The position numbers were made by a program, and so were the translations under genes. Below are positions 46,060 to 55,094 of a stretch of 64,000 nucleotides of DNA, in pieces. The stretch is from assembly GCF_003265345.1 (NCBI RefSeq), contig NZ_QFWW01000007.1, forward strand, positions 19,998 to 83,997. Direction: 5' to 3'. Below the pieces are notes generated by a model. The model searched no databases. It was not told where the DNA came from and saw only the letters and a program-made list of their open reading frames with translations. Origin of the DNA: Lentzea terrae. Its GTDB lineage: Bacteria; Actinomycetota; Actinomycetes; Mycobacteriales; Pseudonocardiaceae. Within the stretch, counting starts at the first letter, position 1, and each line of letters opens with the position of its first letter.

Positions 46060-46573
46060 GACACCTACCCACGCAGCGGTTCCCACGCCGACCCCGGCTC
46101 GGCCGCTGCCGCAGCAGACCGAGCGGCAGGCGGAAGAGCGCACGCCGCCGACCGACCGCATGCCGCAGCAACAGCCGCCGCAACACGCAGAGCAGCGGAC
46201 CGACCAGCGTGCCGACCAGCGCCCTGACCAACGTTCGGACCAGCGCGCTGACCAACGTTCCGAACAGCGTGCCGAACAGCGCACTGAACACCAGCGCGGT
46301 GAGCAGCAGCGCACAGAGCAGCCCACTGGGCAGCGGCCGTCCAGCAAGCTCGAGGACGAGTGGCAGAGCGTGCAGTACGAGTTCGTCGACGACCCGAAAG
46401 CGGCCGTGCGCAAGGCGGACGACCTCGTGAAGCGGGCGATCGAGGAGCTCACAACCCGGCACCGTTCACTCACGCAGCAACTCGAGGGAAACGGTGATCC
46501 ACAGACAGAGGACTTGCGACTGGCTCTCCACCGCTATCGGGAATTGTTCAAGTCGCTCGTCGCCGTGAAATGA
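46052..46573 (+). CDS. Gln/Arg-rich repeat protein, paralogous C-terminus
   Basis: 173 residues. The N-terminal half is Pro/Gln/Arg-rich and contains a run of DQR/EQR tetrapeptide repeats (about residues 49-80), encoded by 12-bp tandem repeats. The C-terminal half (DEWQSVQYEFVDDPKAAVRK, TEDLRLALHRYRELFKSLV) matches the membrane protein encoded just upstream. There is no membrane helix. The pair may form a complex through this shared domain. The start overlaps the previous stop by 8 bases. Function is unknown. Confidence 0.68.
   Translation: MSETPTHAAVPTPTPARPLPQQTERQAEERTPPTDRMPQQQPPQHAEQRTDQRADQRPDQRSDQRADQRSEQRAEQRTEHQRGEQQRTEQPTGQRPSSKLEDEWQSVQYEFVDDPKAAVRKADDLVKRAIEELTTRHRSLTQQLEGNGDPQTEDLRLALHRYRELFKSLVAVK
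46195..46291 (+). repeat. 12-bp tandem repeats coding for (D/E)QRx
   Basis: About eight 12-bp units of the form GACCAGCG(T/C)GCC, degenerate, encode DQRADQRPDQRSDQRADQRS and similar. Unit number could vary among strains by slippage without changing the frame. Confidence 0.75.
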
Positions 46574-46626
46574 GTTGGTAGCCCCGGCGCCGTGGCCGTA
46601 ACAGGTGGCGGCGCCGGCAGGCACAC

Positions 46627-47019
46627 CTAGCTGGGCAGCTCGCGGATCTCCATCTCCAGCACGTCGATCTCGTCGCTGATCGCCTCGTCGAGCATGTCGT
46701 CCAGCAGCTTGCGGCACTCCGCCGATCCGCAGCGCGCCAGTCCGGCACCGAACCGCGGCACCTGCTCCCACCACACCGCCGGGTTGTTCCAGAACGACCC
46801 GGAACCCTGGTCGACGCCTTCGAGGCAGCGCAGCCTCTGGTCGCTCTCCGGAAGAGCTCGCACGAACTCGATGAACAGCGCGAGTGCGTCGTGATTGCTC
46901 ACCGGGACCGCGCCGTAGCCGCGCAGACAGTCCTCGAGTTCAGCGAGGAACTCCGCCTTGAAGGACACGGCACACCCCCGCTCCTCCGCACCGTTGCGGA
47001 CATCCTGAGTTCGTGCCAT
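46627..47019 (-). CDS. Hypothetical protein, helical
   Basis: 130 residues, mostly alpha-helical and acidic: FKAEFLAELEDCLRGYG, NHDALALFIEFVRALP and CRKLLDDMLDEAISDEIDVL. Three cysteines (LRCLEG, LARCGSAECRK). I recognise no family. ATG 47019 has GGAGG 8 bases upstream; GTG 46968 is a shorter alternative. It follows the large receptor-like gene by about 100 bases on the same strand, so it may be the last cistron of that group. Confidence 0.6.
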   Translation of the reverse strand: MARTQDVRNGAEERGCAVSFKAEFLAELEDCLRGYGAVPVSNHDALALFIEFVRALPESDQRLRCLEGVDQGSGSFWNNPAVWWEQVPRFGAGLARCGSAECRKLLDDMLDEAISDEIDVLEMEIRELPS

Positions 47020-47120
47020 CAACAGTACCTCCGCGACTTGAGCGGGAAACGAGTGCGAACGGGCGGTATCTTCCTGCGCGCAAACGAGGTCCGGTGACCC
47101 GCAGTCACTTCGCCGAACCG

Positions 47121-50100
47121 TTACACACCCTCATGCGCGACGTATCGAGACACGAGAAACCCGTTGTCCAGCTTGACGATCTGACCCACGACCAGCTTGT
47201 CGGCCGGATCCGCACCGGACAGCCCGCCCGCGCCGGGCCGGGCGAACGTCAGCCTCCCGGACGCGCCCGGGAAGTCACGCAAAGTGTGCAGCTTGCCGAA
47301 TACCGCTTCTCGTGACGCCTCAACGCCAGTTGACTGCGCGACCACGCTGACGGAGTCATAAGCCAACATAATGTGTCCGTTGGGGCCCGAAAGGAATGCC
47401 TTCCGCGCGTGCCGCTTCTGCGCCGCCTCATAGGTGGTGAAGAACTGTTGCGTCGACTGGGGAATCGGCTCGCGGCCGGACGTCCACGCGAACGTCGTGA
47501 AGTACAGCCTGCCGTCGGCGAATCGTTTGATGTCTTCCAAATCCGTGAAGTTCGTCGTCTCCAGCTGGGTCAGGTCGTCACCGCCGAACACCACCGGATC
47601 GGTGCAGTTGCTGCGACTCAGCTCGGTCAGCAGCCCGCCGACTTCCGCTGTGCGGCCCGTGTAGAGGATGAGCGGGTTCGGTGACTTCTGGCAGATGTCC
47701 CGCACGACGTTGCCGAGCTGCGCGGCCACCGCGTTCGCTGTCTCGTCGTAGTCGTGCAGTTCCGGCCTGAGCACGTCCTGGAACTCCTCCGCGAGATCCG
47801 AGCTGTACTCGTCACCGGTGCTCCGCATGAGGTGCAACGGACGCCCTCGCAACGCTTCGGTGCGTTCGATGATCCGGGCGGCGACCTGAGCCTGCCGCTT
47901 GTTGGACGGCGCGATGCGGAAGAAGTAGGGCATCAGGCTGAAACTCGTCGACGACAGCGACGAGCCGACCATCGGGATGCCGTTCGGGTGTTCCTTCGAC
48001 GGACCCAGGACGCCGAGCGCGGACTGCGTGGTGCCGCGGCTCTGCCCGAGCCCGGTCACGGCGACCACCTTCGGGTCGCGCTCTGCGTACTCGCGGATCT
48101 GCCGCGCGACGACCTCCGCGTGTGCGGACTCGCCGCCGAAGTTCGCGAGAACCAGGCGCACCAACGGGTTGCGGCCGAGACCGTCGAGCTGGTTCCAGTC
48201 TCGCTGGGCCAGATACGCGCCACGCAGCTCGTTCACCCCGGCGGACAGGTCGCGTTTCACCCGCTCGTTGGAGCTGAGCATCGTGGCGACCACGATCGTG
48301 ACGACGCTGCGGTCCCTCACCTTGGCGGCGCGGTCGTTCTCCTCGGCGATGAGCTTGGCGAGCTCCTCGACCTCCGCGTCGTCGTTGTTCTGCAACGTCG
48401 GGTCACCGTAGGCGAACCGGCCCGGTTTCTCGCTCAGGCCAACGCACTGCACTCCATCCATTTTGGACAGACGAGTCCGCTTACCGGCGAGGTCCGCGAC
48501 GAGCTCGTCGGGTTCGTAGAGGCCGTAACGCAGGCAGTAGTTGCTGGTCTGCAAGTAGAATGCCGCGCCGTATAACACAAGCAGCACGACGACGAGGTAG
48601 ACGGCCACGCGGCGCAACGCGTTGCGGCCGGGCCAGCGTCGCGGATACGGGTAGCGGGCGACGCTGGACGAGCGCGGCAACGATGCCGGCGGCGACGCGG
48701 GTGTGTTGTGTTCGAGCGCGCGTTTCGTTGTGCGGTAAGCGGTGAGGCGTTCCTCGGCGCCGTCGAGCTCCTGGTGGGTGCGCAGCACGCGGTCGTACAT
48801 CTCGACCGTCGGCCGCACGATCCGGCTGCGTGACCGCAGTTCCCAGGTCGCGATGACGGCGTCCTCCAGTAGCCCGGTCTCCGGCCGCACCACGCGGTCG
48901 TAGCGGCGGTGAAGGTTCTTCTTCGTGCCGGTGCGCAGACGTTCCCACCACGTGACCGGCTGGTCCTCGAACTCCGGTTCGCCTTCGCCGGGCGGCATCG
49001 GGGCTTCCGCGATGGCCGCGAGCTCGGCGATCCAGCGGTCGCTGCGTTCGTCGACGTGCGGGCGCAGGCGATGCGCGACGAGGTGGACTTCGCCGAGCGC
49101 CAGGGCGTGGTAGAGCGCGTCTTCGCGTTGCCCGAGACTGTCGTAGCGATCCTTCAGCAACCGATGGACATTCGTGTGCGAGAACGGTTGGCCTTCCGGG
49201 ACCTCGCGCAGTCTGCGCGCCAGCAGGTCGCGCAACAACGGGTGCAGCACGAAGTTGTCGCCCTGCTGCGTCACGAAACTGAGCTGTGCCAGGAGACTGC
49301 GCATGTTCTCGGCCGACCAGGTGGCCGGCAGCAGCGCGCGGATCACGTGCCGGTCGAGCAGGCGCGGGGCGGCGAGGCGGGCGAAGATCTCGCGCGCGGC
49401 CTCGCGTTCCGGCATTTCCTCGGCACCGGGAATCCGTTGGAAGAAGCGGAGAAGCAGGTAGTCGCCGACCGTGGCGTCCTGGAACGTCGTGGTCTCGTCG
49501 ACCGGCAGCCGTTCGTCGAACACCGAGCGCACCGACGGCAGCACCTGGTCGCGCGCGAACACGAACTGCACGAGCTGGATGGCGAGCCGGACCGCGAGCG
49601 GATGGCCGTGCGTGACCTCCTGCAACTCCTCGACGAGCGCTTCGGACTCGACGGTGCTGTTGCGGGTGCGGTTCCACTCGGCGAGGAACTGCCGTGTCTG
49701 CGCCAACGTGAAGGGTTCCAGGCGGACTGGCTTGAACACCGTCGAGTCGGGCAACGAGGGCGCGGACTGTTTGGTGGCGATCACGAGCAGCGGCACGTGC
49801 GGCTCCTGGTCGCGCCGCTCAGCGAGAAGACTCAGGAAGTCGGTGGCGCGCGCGGTTGGCCGTGGCCGTTTCGGTGGCAGGTAGGAGTCGATGCCGTCGA
49901 GGAGGTCGGCGCCGTCGAGCAGCAACAGGCTGTTCATCCTGCGGTAGCGGCGGAACCGGTAGGCGGCCGTGATGTCGGCGAGGAAGGCGGCGACGAGCAA
50001 CCGGTCGATCGCCAGCGTGTCGCCGGCCCGGTTCAGGTTCCACATGTGCACGAGCGCAGCGTCGAACTTCGGGCGCCCCACGTAGTTCTCGAACCAGCGC

Positions 50101-50651
50101 AACGCACTCGCGACCCGCGGCCCGCCGAGCAGCCAGCGCAACGGCCGCGGCGCGACCACGGCGAGTCCGATGAGCCACAGCAGCAGTGGCCTGAGCACCT
50201 TCCCGAGGCCCTGCGCGGGCGGCAGCACCTCGACGACCTCGGCGGCGTCGGCGACCGCGACGAGCCGGGTCATCTGCTTGGCGGCGAGCTCACGGGCGCG
50301 GTGATGCGGGTCGTCGGTCTGCTCGGTCTGCAACGCGAGCCGGGCGAGGTCGTAGCGGGGCAGGCGCATGCGGCCGAACTCGGCGTGCTGGTAGGACCGC
50401 AGCTGTTCGGCGGCGACGTCGAGGATGTCCTTGCAGGAGCGGGAACCGGCCTTGTCGAGATCGACTTTGGCGGTGGGTGCGTCGGGGTAGCGCCGGCGGA
50501 CGTGGTCGAGCAGCGCCGTCTTGCCGCTGCCGCCAGGACCGAACGCGACGATCACCGGCAGGGTCTGCTTCGCGCGGCGCTCCACCAGGGACTCCACCAG
50601 TGCGGTGATGTCGTCCCTGCCGACGAGCCCGATCTCCGGTTCCAGCGCCAT
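47121..50651 (-). CDS. Transmembrane P-loop NTPase with extracellular solute-binding domain
   Basis: 1,176 residues from ATG 50651. The N-terminal AAA/STAND-like NTPase has Walker A FGPGGSGKTALLDH (about 38-45), LLLLDGADLLDGID as Walker B (about 240) and a winged-helix and helical part to about 660. One membrane segment follows (about 683-703; VAVYLVVVLLVLYGAAFYL). The outer part, about 720-1170, is like periplasmic binding type I domains of branched-chain amino-acid receptors (SRGTTQSALGVLGPS, PFFRIAP-like PYFFRIAPSNKRQAQ, VFGGDDLTQ). It looks like a one-protein receptor. AGAGGATC is just before the ATG. Confidence 0.78.
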   Translation of the reverse strand: MALEPEIGLVGRDDITALVESLVERRAKQTLPVIVAFGPGGSGKTALLDHVRRRYPDAPTAKVDLDKAGSRSCKDILDVAAEQLRSYQHAEFGRMRLPRYDLARLALQTEQTDDPHHRARELAAKQMTRLVAVADAAEVVEVLPPAQGLGKVLRPLLLWLIGLAVVAPRPLRWLLGGPRVASALRWFENYVGRPKFDAALVHMWNLNRAGDTLAIDRLLVAAFLADITAAYRFRRYRRMNSLLLLDGADLLDGIDSYLPPKRPRPTARATDFLSLLAERRDQEPHVPLLVIATKQSAPSLPDSTVFKPVRLEPFTLAQTRQFLAEWNRTRNSTVESEALVEELQEVTHGHPLAVRLAIQLVQFVFARDQVLPSVRSVFDERLPVDETTTFQDATVGDYLLLRFFQRIPGAEEMPEREAAREIFARLAAPRLLDRHVIRALLPATWSAENMRSLLAQLSFVTQQGDNFVLHPLLRDLLARRLREVPEGQPFSHTNVHRLLKDRYDSLGQREDALYHALALGEVHLVAHRLRPHVDERSDRWIAELAAIAEAPMPPGEGEPEFEDQPVTWWERLRTGTKKNLHRRYDRVVRPETGLLEDAVIATWELRSRSRIVRPTVEMYDRVLRTHQELDGAEERLTAYRTTKRALEHNTPASPPASLPRSSSVARYPYPRRWPGRNALRRVAVYLVVVLLVLYGAAFYLQTSNYCLRYGLYEPDELVADLAGKRTRLSKMDGVQCVGLSEKPGRFAYGDPTLQNNDDAEVEELAKLIAEENDRAAKVRDRSVVTIVVATMLSSNERVKRDLSAGVNELRGAYLAQRDWNQLDGLGRNPLVRLVLANFGGESAHAEVVARQIREYAERDPKVVAVTGLGQSRGTTQSALGVLGPSKEHPNGIPMVGSSLSSTSFSLMPYFFRIAPSNKRQAQVAARIIERTEALRGRPLHLMRSTGDEYSSDLAEEFQDVLRPELHDYDETANAVAAQLGNVVRDICQKSPNPLILYTGRTAEVGGLLTELSRSNCTDPVVFGGDDLTQLETTNFTDLEDIKRFADGRLYFTTFAWTSGREPIPQSTQQFFTTYEAAQKRHARKAFLSGPNGHIMLAYDSVSVVAQSTGVEASREAVFGKLHTLRDFPGASGRLTFARPGAGGLSGADPADKLVVGQIVKLDNGFLVSRYVAHEGV

Positions 50652-50689
50652 GATCCTCTGACGCTTCGGAGACCGATTCTGTTCCGTGT

Positions 50690-51457
50690 CTAACGGTCTG
50701 CGTGCAGCCTGGCGACGAAGCTGAACCGATCGCCCCGGTAGAGCGACCGGGCCCGTTCGATCGGGTGGCCTTCCACGTCGTAGGAGACGCGGTGCAGCAG
50801 CAGCATCGGCAACGCGGGGTTGGTGCCGATGAGCAGGGCTTCCCTCGGTGTCGCGAGCACCGTCTCGACGCGTTCCTCGGCCTCGGCGAACCGCACGCCG
50901 AGCCGTTCGGTGAGGCACGCGTAGAGCGATCCGGCGGGGTCGAGCTTGTCCATCAGGTCGGGGAAGCGGCGGCTGCTCAGGTAGGTCGACTCGAGGCCGA
51001 TGCGCTCGTCGTCGGCGAGCAGGACGCGTTCGAGGTGGACGACCGGGTCGCCCGGTTCGAGCATCAGGTCGCGGGCGAGGCCGTCGTCGGCGCTGAGCTC
51101 CTCGAGCGTGATCACCGTGCGGGTCGGCTCGACACCCTGACGCCGCATGCCCTCGGTGTAGCTGACCAGCGACAACGGCTGGACGAGCTTCGGCGGCGCG
51201 ACGAACGTGCCGCTGCCCTGGCGACGGATGAGCTTGCCTTCGAGCACCAGTTCGCTGACGGCCTGGCGGAGCGTGACGCGCGAGACGGAGAACCGTTCGG
51301 CGAGCTCGCGTTCGGACGGCAGGACGGTGCCTTCGCCGAGGGTCTCGACGAGGTCGAACAGCTCGGCCTTCACCGCGTAGTAGCGCGGGACACGGCCGTG
51401 TTCTGGAATGCCCGCGCGAACGGGTCGATCAGCGCGGTGCGGCGGCACTCGGTTCAC
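50690..51457 (-). CDS. GntR family regulator with UTRA domain
   Basis: 255 residues. N-terminal winged HTH LPSERELAERFSVSRVTLRQAV (about 48-69) with GSGTFVAPP at the wing. The C-terminal UTRA domain (about 95-250) has ERVLLADDERIGLESTYLSS, FAEAEERVETVLAT and LLHRVSYDVEGHPIERARSLYRGDRF, the standard HutC/FarR end. Ligand is unknown, often an amino sugar or amino acid. It lies 31 bases downstream of the binding-protein gene and 38 upstream of the NTPase receptor, so the three are likely co-transcribed. Confidence 0.88.
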   Translation of the reverse strand: MNRVPPHRADRPVRAGIPEHGRVPRYYAVKAELFDLVETLGEGTVLPSERELAERFSVSRVTLRQAVSELVLEGKLIRRQGSGTFVAPPKLVQPLSLVSYTEGMRRQGVEPTRTVITLEELSADDGLARDLMLEPGDPVVHLERVLLADDERIGLESTYLSSRRFPDLMDKLDPAGSLYACLTERLGVRFAEAEERVETVLATPREALLIGTNPALPMLLLHRVSYDVEGHPIERARSLYRGDRFSFVARLHADR

Positions 51458-51488
51458 GTGGCGTGAGCATACGTCACACCTTGTGTGA

Positions 51489-52322
51489 TCAGGGGGCCAG
51501 CTTCGGCGGGTCGGGGATCTTGTAGCCGGAAGATCCGATGTTGGCTTCCAGCGACTTCCGCCAGGCGCCCGTGTCGATCATCTTCTGCAGCGCGGCCTGG
51601 ACCTTCGCCTTGCTGGCGGGGTCGTTGCGGTGCAGGCCGACGCCGTACTCCTCCTTGCTGAACGGGTCGCCGACGACCCGCAGCAGCTCGGGGTTCTGGG
51701 CCGCGTAGCCCGCGAGCAGGACGTCGTCGGTGGTGACGGCGTCGACGTTCTCCGCGAGCAGCGCCGTCACGCAGTCGCTGAACTTCGCGTACTCGACCAT
51801 CTTCACGTCGTTCGCGAACTGGTCGCGCACGTAGGCCGCGGAGGTGGAGCCCGCGGTGGAGCACAGGCGCAGGCTGGCGTTGAGCGACTTCGGGCCGTCG
51901 ATTCGGGTCTCGTTCATGCGCACCAGCAGGTCCTGACCGGCGACGAAGTACGGGCCGACGAAGTCGATCAGTTCCTTGCGCTTGTCCGTGATCGAGTAGG
52001 TGGAGACGACGAGATCGGCCTCACCGCTGGTCAGGAGCGTCTCCCGGTTGCCGGGCTGCGCTTCCTTCCAGGTGATGTTCTGCTCCTTGACGCCGAACTC
52101 GTTCGCGATGAACTTGGCGACGTCGACGTCGAACCCGCGGTAGCTGCCGTCGAGCCTGCGCACCGCCATGCCCGGTTGGTCGTAGGAGACGGCGATGGTC
52201 AGGCGGTCGTTCGCGCTGGCCCTCCCGAGGATCGTGTTCTCGTCGCCGCCCGCGCAGGAGGCGAGCAAAAGCACGGCCGCACATGTTGTCGCCAGCAGGC
52301 GGAGGAGCGCTCTCGGCGTCAT
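51489..52322 (-). CDS. Amino-acid-type solute-binding lipoprotein (GlnH-like)
   Basis: 277 residues. Lipobox VLLLASCAGG (Cys about 23). SBP_bac_3 fold: FDVDVAKFIANEFG, LLTSGEADLVVSTYSITDKR, IDFVGPYFVAGQDLLV and GVGLHRNDPASKAKV. Binds a polar amino acid, probably glutamate or glutamine, in this family. No permease or ATPase is adjacent, unusual for an importer, and the next genes encode a GntR regulator and an NTPase receptor, so it may serve sensing. Confidence 0.85.
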   Translation of the reverse strand: MTPRALLRLLATTCAAVLLLASCAGGDENTILGRASANDRLTIAVSYDQPGMAVRRLDGSYRGFDVDVAKFIANEFGVKEQNITWKEAQPGNRETLLTSGEADLVVSTYSITDKRKELIDFVGPYFVAGQDLLVRMNETRIDGPKSLNASLRLCSTAGSTSAAYVRDQFANDVKMVEYAKFSDCVTALLAENVDAVTTDDVLLAGYAAQNPELLRVVGDPFSKEEYGVGLHRNDPASKAKVQAALQKMIDTGAWRKSLEANIGSSGYKIPDPPKLAP

Positions 52323-52465
52323 TCGTCCCTCTTACGAGTTATTCCACGGGCATGCGCCGACGCAGGATGCAACGTTGCTCGGCGATGCCGGAAACCTAAG
52401 CGGCGATCGGACGCATGTCCATACCTCGGGGCGAATGAGACAACGGAATCGTTGCGACGATGCGG

Positions 52466-55087
52466 TCAGCGCAAGCGGCGCGGACCGGCATCGTGCAGGG
52501 ACGGAGGTGGCCCGATGACGATGCGCGCGCTGCTGACGAAAGCCCCTGCGGCAGAAGCAAGAACAGGTTCGAGTTTGAGCGAACGAACCTCCGGGAGGTC
52601 CTCTGCCAGTGCCGCCAAACGGAGTACCAGTTCCTGAAGCGCTTTCAGATCCGCGGGTTCGTCGCCGCGGTAACCCGTCAGTAGGGGTGCGGCTTTCGGT
52701 GCGGCAACGAGTTCCGCGGCGTCGGTGTCGGTGAGGGGTACTGCCCGGTAGGCGCGGTCGCCGAGAAGATCGCTGACGAGACCTGACAGTCCGAACCAGA
52801 CCAACGTGCCGAAGCTCGGGTCGTCCTGCAGGCCGAGGACGCAGCTGACTCCCTTGGGCGCCATGCGTTGCACGTACACGCCGGGTTTACCGCTCAGTGC
52901 CGCGAGATCGTGGTACGCAGCCTTGACCGATTCCTGCTGCGCGATGTCGAGCCGGACGCCGACGAGGTCCGTGCGGTGGCGGAGGCGTTCGCTGGTGGCT
53001 TTCATCGCGACCGGGTAGCCGAGTTCGCCGGCGGCCTGCGCGGCTTCCTCGGCGCTGTGGGCGATGCGGAACGGGACGACGTCGATGCCGTAGCAGTTCA
53101 GCAGTTCGACGGCTTTCTGGTCGTCGAGCAGTTGTTCCGACTCGGTGTTGTCCACAATGGACCTCGCGCGGTCGAGGTCGATGCCGTCGGGCCGGGTGAA
53201 GTTGCCCTGGGGTGCGGCGCGCCAGCGGGCGTAGCGGATCATGCGGGCCAATGCGAGAACGGCGCGTTCCGGGCTGGCGTAGCTCGGAATGGAACCTTTC
53301 CCGGGAACCTTCAGCTCGTCCGGAATTCCTTCGACCGCGAGGAACGTGGAGACGATGGGTTTCGTGCCGTGCGCGGCTTCCTTGAGCGCGCGGGCATAGG
53401 CCGTGCCGGGGACGGCGATCGGTGGCACGAACACGACGACGAGGGCGTCCGTGTCGGGGCGGTTGAGCGCTTCCTGGACGGCCTTGGCGAACTCCTCGGG
53501 GGTGGCCTGCGCGCCGACGTCGACGGGCTCGCCGGCGAGTTCGAGGTCCTGGGCGAGCAGGGTGTCGGCGGCGAGCAGGCCGATGGCGGTGGAGTTGCCG
53601 ACGACGGCGACGCGCTTGCCCTTGGGCAGCGGCTGGTTGGCCAGCAGGAGCGCGGTGTCGAACAGCTGGGCCAGCGAGTCGACCCTGATCACACCGGCCT
53701 GCTCGAACAGCGCCTGGACGCTCGCCTCGTCGACCTTGGCGCCGGTGGCGGCGAGACCGGGGACGACGGCGTGCCGGCCGGACTTGACCGCGACGATCGG
53801 CTTGGTGCGGCCGAGCCGTCGCGCGAGCCTGGCGAACTTGCGCGGGTTGCCGAACGACTCCAGGTAGAGCAGGACGACGTCGGTGGCGGGATCGGTCTCC
53901 CAGTACTGCAGGAGGTCGTTGCCGGAGACGTCGGCGCGGTTGCCCGCCGAGACGAACGTGGACAGGCCGAGGCCCCAGCCAGCGGCGTTGGCGAGGATGG
54001 CCGTGCCGAGGGCGCCGGACTGGCAGAAGAAGCCCGCGCGGCCTCTCGTCGGCAGCTGCGGGGCGAGGCTCGCGTTGAGCCTGACCTTGGGGTCGAGGTT
54101 GAGCACGCCGAGTGCGTTCGGACCGACGACGCGCATGCCGTGCGCTCTCGCCTCGGCCGCGAGCCTGCGTTCTGCTGACAGCCCGTCCGGCCCCGTCTCG
54201 CCGTAGCCGCTGCTGACGACGACGAGCGCCTTCACGCCCTTCGCGAGACACGCGTCCATGACCTCGTCGACGCTGGCCGCAGGAACGGCGACGACGGCGA
54301 GGTCGACGTCGTCGGGGATGTCGAGCACGGTCGGGTACGCCCGGACACCCCGTACCGCGCGGTGCTCGGCGTTGACGGGGTAGACGGGCCCGTTGAAGTC
54401 CGCTTCGAGGAGGTTCTTGAGGACCGCGTGCCCGATCTTGGTCGGGTCGGTGGACGCCCCGATGACGGCGACTGACCTGGGGTGCAGCAGGTTGTGCACG
54501 CTGCGGGCCTCGGCGGCCTGCTCGCGGGCCCTGGCGACGGCGACGGACTCGTCGGTGGGGTCGATCGCGAACTCCAGGTGCAGCACGCCCTCCTCGAACG
54601 CCCTGCTGACCTGGTACCCGGCGTCGCGGAACACCCGGACCATCTGCCCGTTCTCGGCCAGCACCTCGGCCTCGAACCGGGTGAGCCCGACCTCCCTGGC
54701 CGCGGCGGCGAGGTGTTCGAGCAGGATGCTGCCCAGCCCACGCCCCTGGTGCCCGTCCTCGACGACGAACGCGACCTCGGCCGACTCCCCCTCGTGCAGC
54801 CGGTCGAACCTGCCGACCGCGACGATGTCGTCGCCGAGCAGCGCGATGAGCGCCACCCGGTCGTGGTGGTCGACCGTGCTGAACCGCTCGAGGTCCCGCT
54901 GCGGGATGCGCGGGTAGGGCCCGAAGTAGCGGAAGTACCGCGTCCGTTCGGACAGCCGCCCGTGGAACTCCCGCAGCTTGTCGCCGTCGTCCGGTGTGAT
55001 CGGTCGCAGGTGAACCGTGCGGCCGTCGCTGAGGACGACGTCCGCCTCCCACTGCCGGGGAAAGTCGAACGGATCTCTGGAGCCCAC
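52466..55087 (-). CDS. Pat-type protein lysine acetyltransferase (GNAT plus acyl-CoA-synthetase-like)
   Basis: 873 residues from GTG 55087. GNAT domain first (about 10-180), with HQGRGLGSILLEHL as the acetyl-CoA loop. Then a CoA-binding domain (SVAVIGASTDPTKIGHAVLK, about 224), a succinyl-CoA-ligase-like flavodoxin part, and an ATP-grasp domain near the C-terminus. In active ADP-forming acyl-CoA synthetases a SHTGA motif holds the catalytic His; here the place reads LAATGAK, so it probably has no synthetase activity. GNAT-first order is the actinobacterial PatA layout. It is 7 bases after acuC, its opposing deacetylase. Confidence 0.88.
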   Translation of the reverse strand: MGSRDPFDFPRQWEADVVLSDGRTVHLRPITPDDGDKLREFHGRLSERTRYFRYFGPYPRIPQRDLERFSTVDHHDRVALIALLGDDIVAVGRFDRLHEGESAEVAFVVEDGHQGRGLGSILLEHLAAAAREVGLTRFEAEVLAENGQMVRVFRDAGYQVSRAFEEGVLHLEFAIDPTDESVAVARAREQAAEARSVHNLLHPRSVAVIGASTDPTKIGHAVLKNLLEADFNGPVYPVNAEHRAVRGVRAYPTVLDIPDDVDLAVVAVPAASVDEVMDACLAKGVKALVVVSSGYGETGPDGLSAERRLAAEARAHGMRVVGPNALGVLNLDPKVRLNASLAPQLPTRGRAGFFCQSGALGTAILANAAGWGLGLSTFVSAGNRADVSGNDLLQYWETDPATDVVLLYLESFGNPRKFARLARRLGRTKPIVAVKSGRHAVVPGLAATGAKVDEASVQALFEQAGVIRVDSLAQLFDTALLLANQPLPKGKRVAVVGNSTAIGLLAADTLLAQDLELAGEPVDVGAQATPEEFAKAVQEALNRPDTDALVVVFVPPIAVPGTAYARALKEAAHGTKPIVSTFLAVEGIPDELKVPGKGSIPSYASPERAVLALARMIRYARWRAAPQGNFTRPDGIDLDRARSIVDNTESEQLLDDQKAVELLNCYGIDVVPFRIAHSAEEAAQAAGELGYPVAMKATSERLRHRTDLVGVRLDIAQQESVKAAYHDLAALSGKPGVYVQRMAPKGVSCVLGLQDDPSFGTLVWFGLSGLVSDLLGDRAYRAVPLTDTDAAELVAAPKAAPLLTGYRGDEPADLKALQELVLRLAALAEDLPEVRSLKLEPVLASAAGAFVSSARIVIGPPPSLHDAGPRRLR

Positions 55088-55094
55088 TGTGGTT

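Noticed and set aside
47121..50918. A longer N-terminus for the NTPase receptor starting at 50918
   Set aside because: The additional 89 residues are Arg/Ala-rich and overlap the GntR gene; ATG 50651 has a ribosome site.
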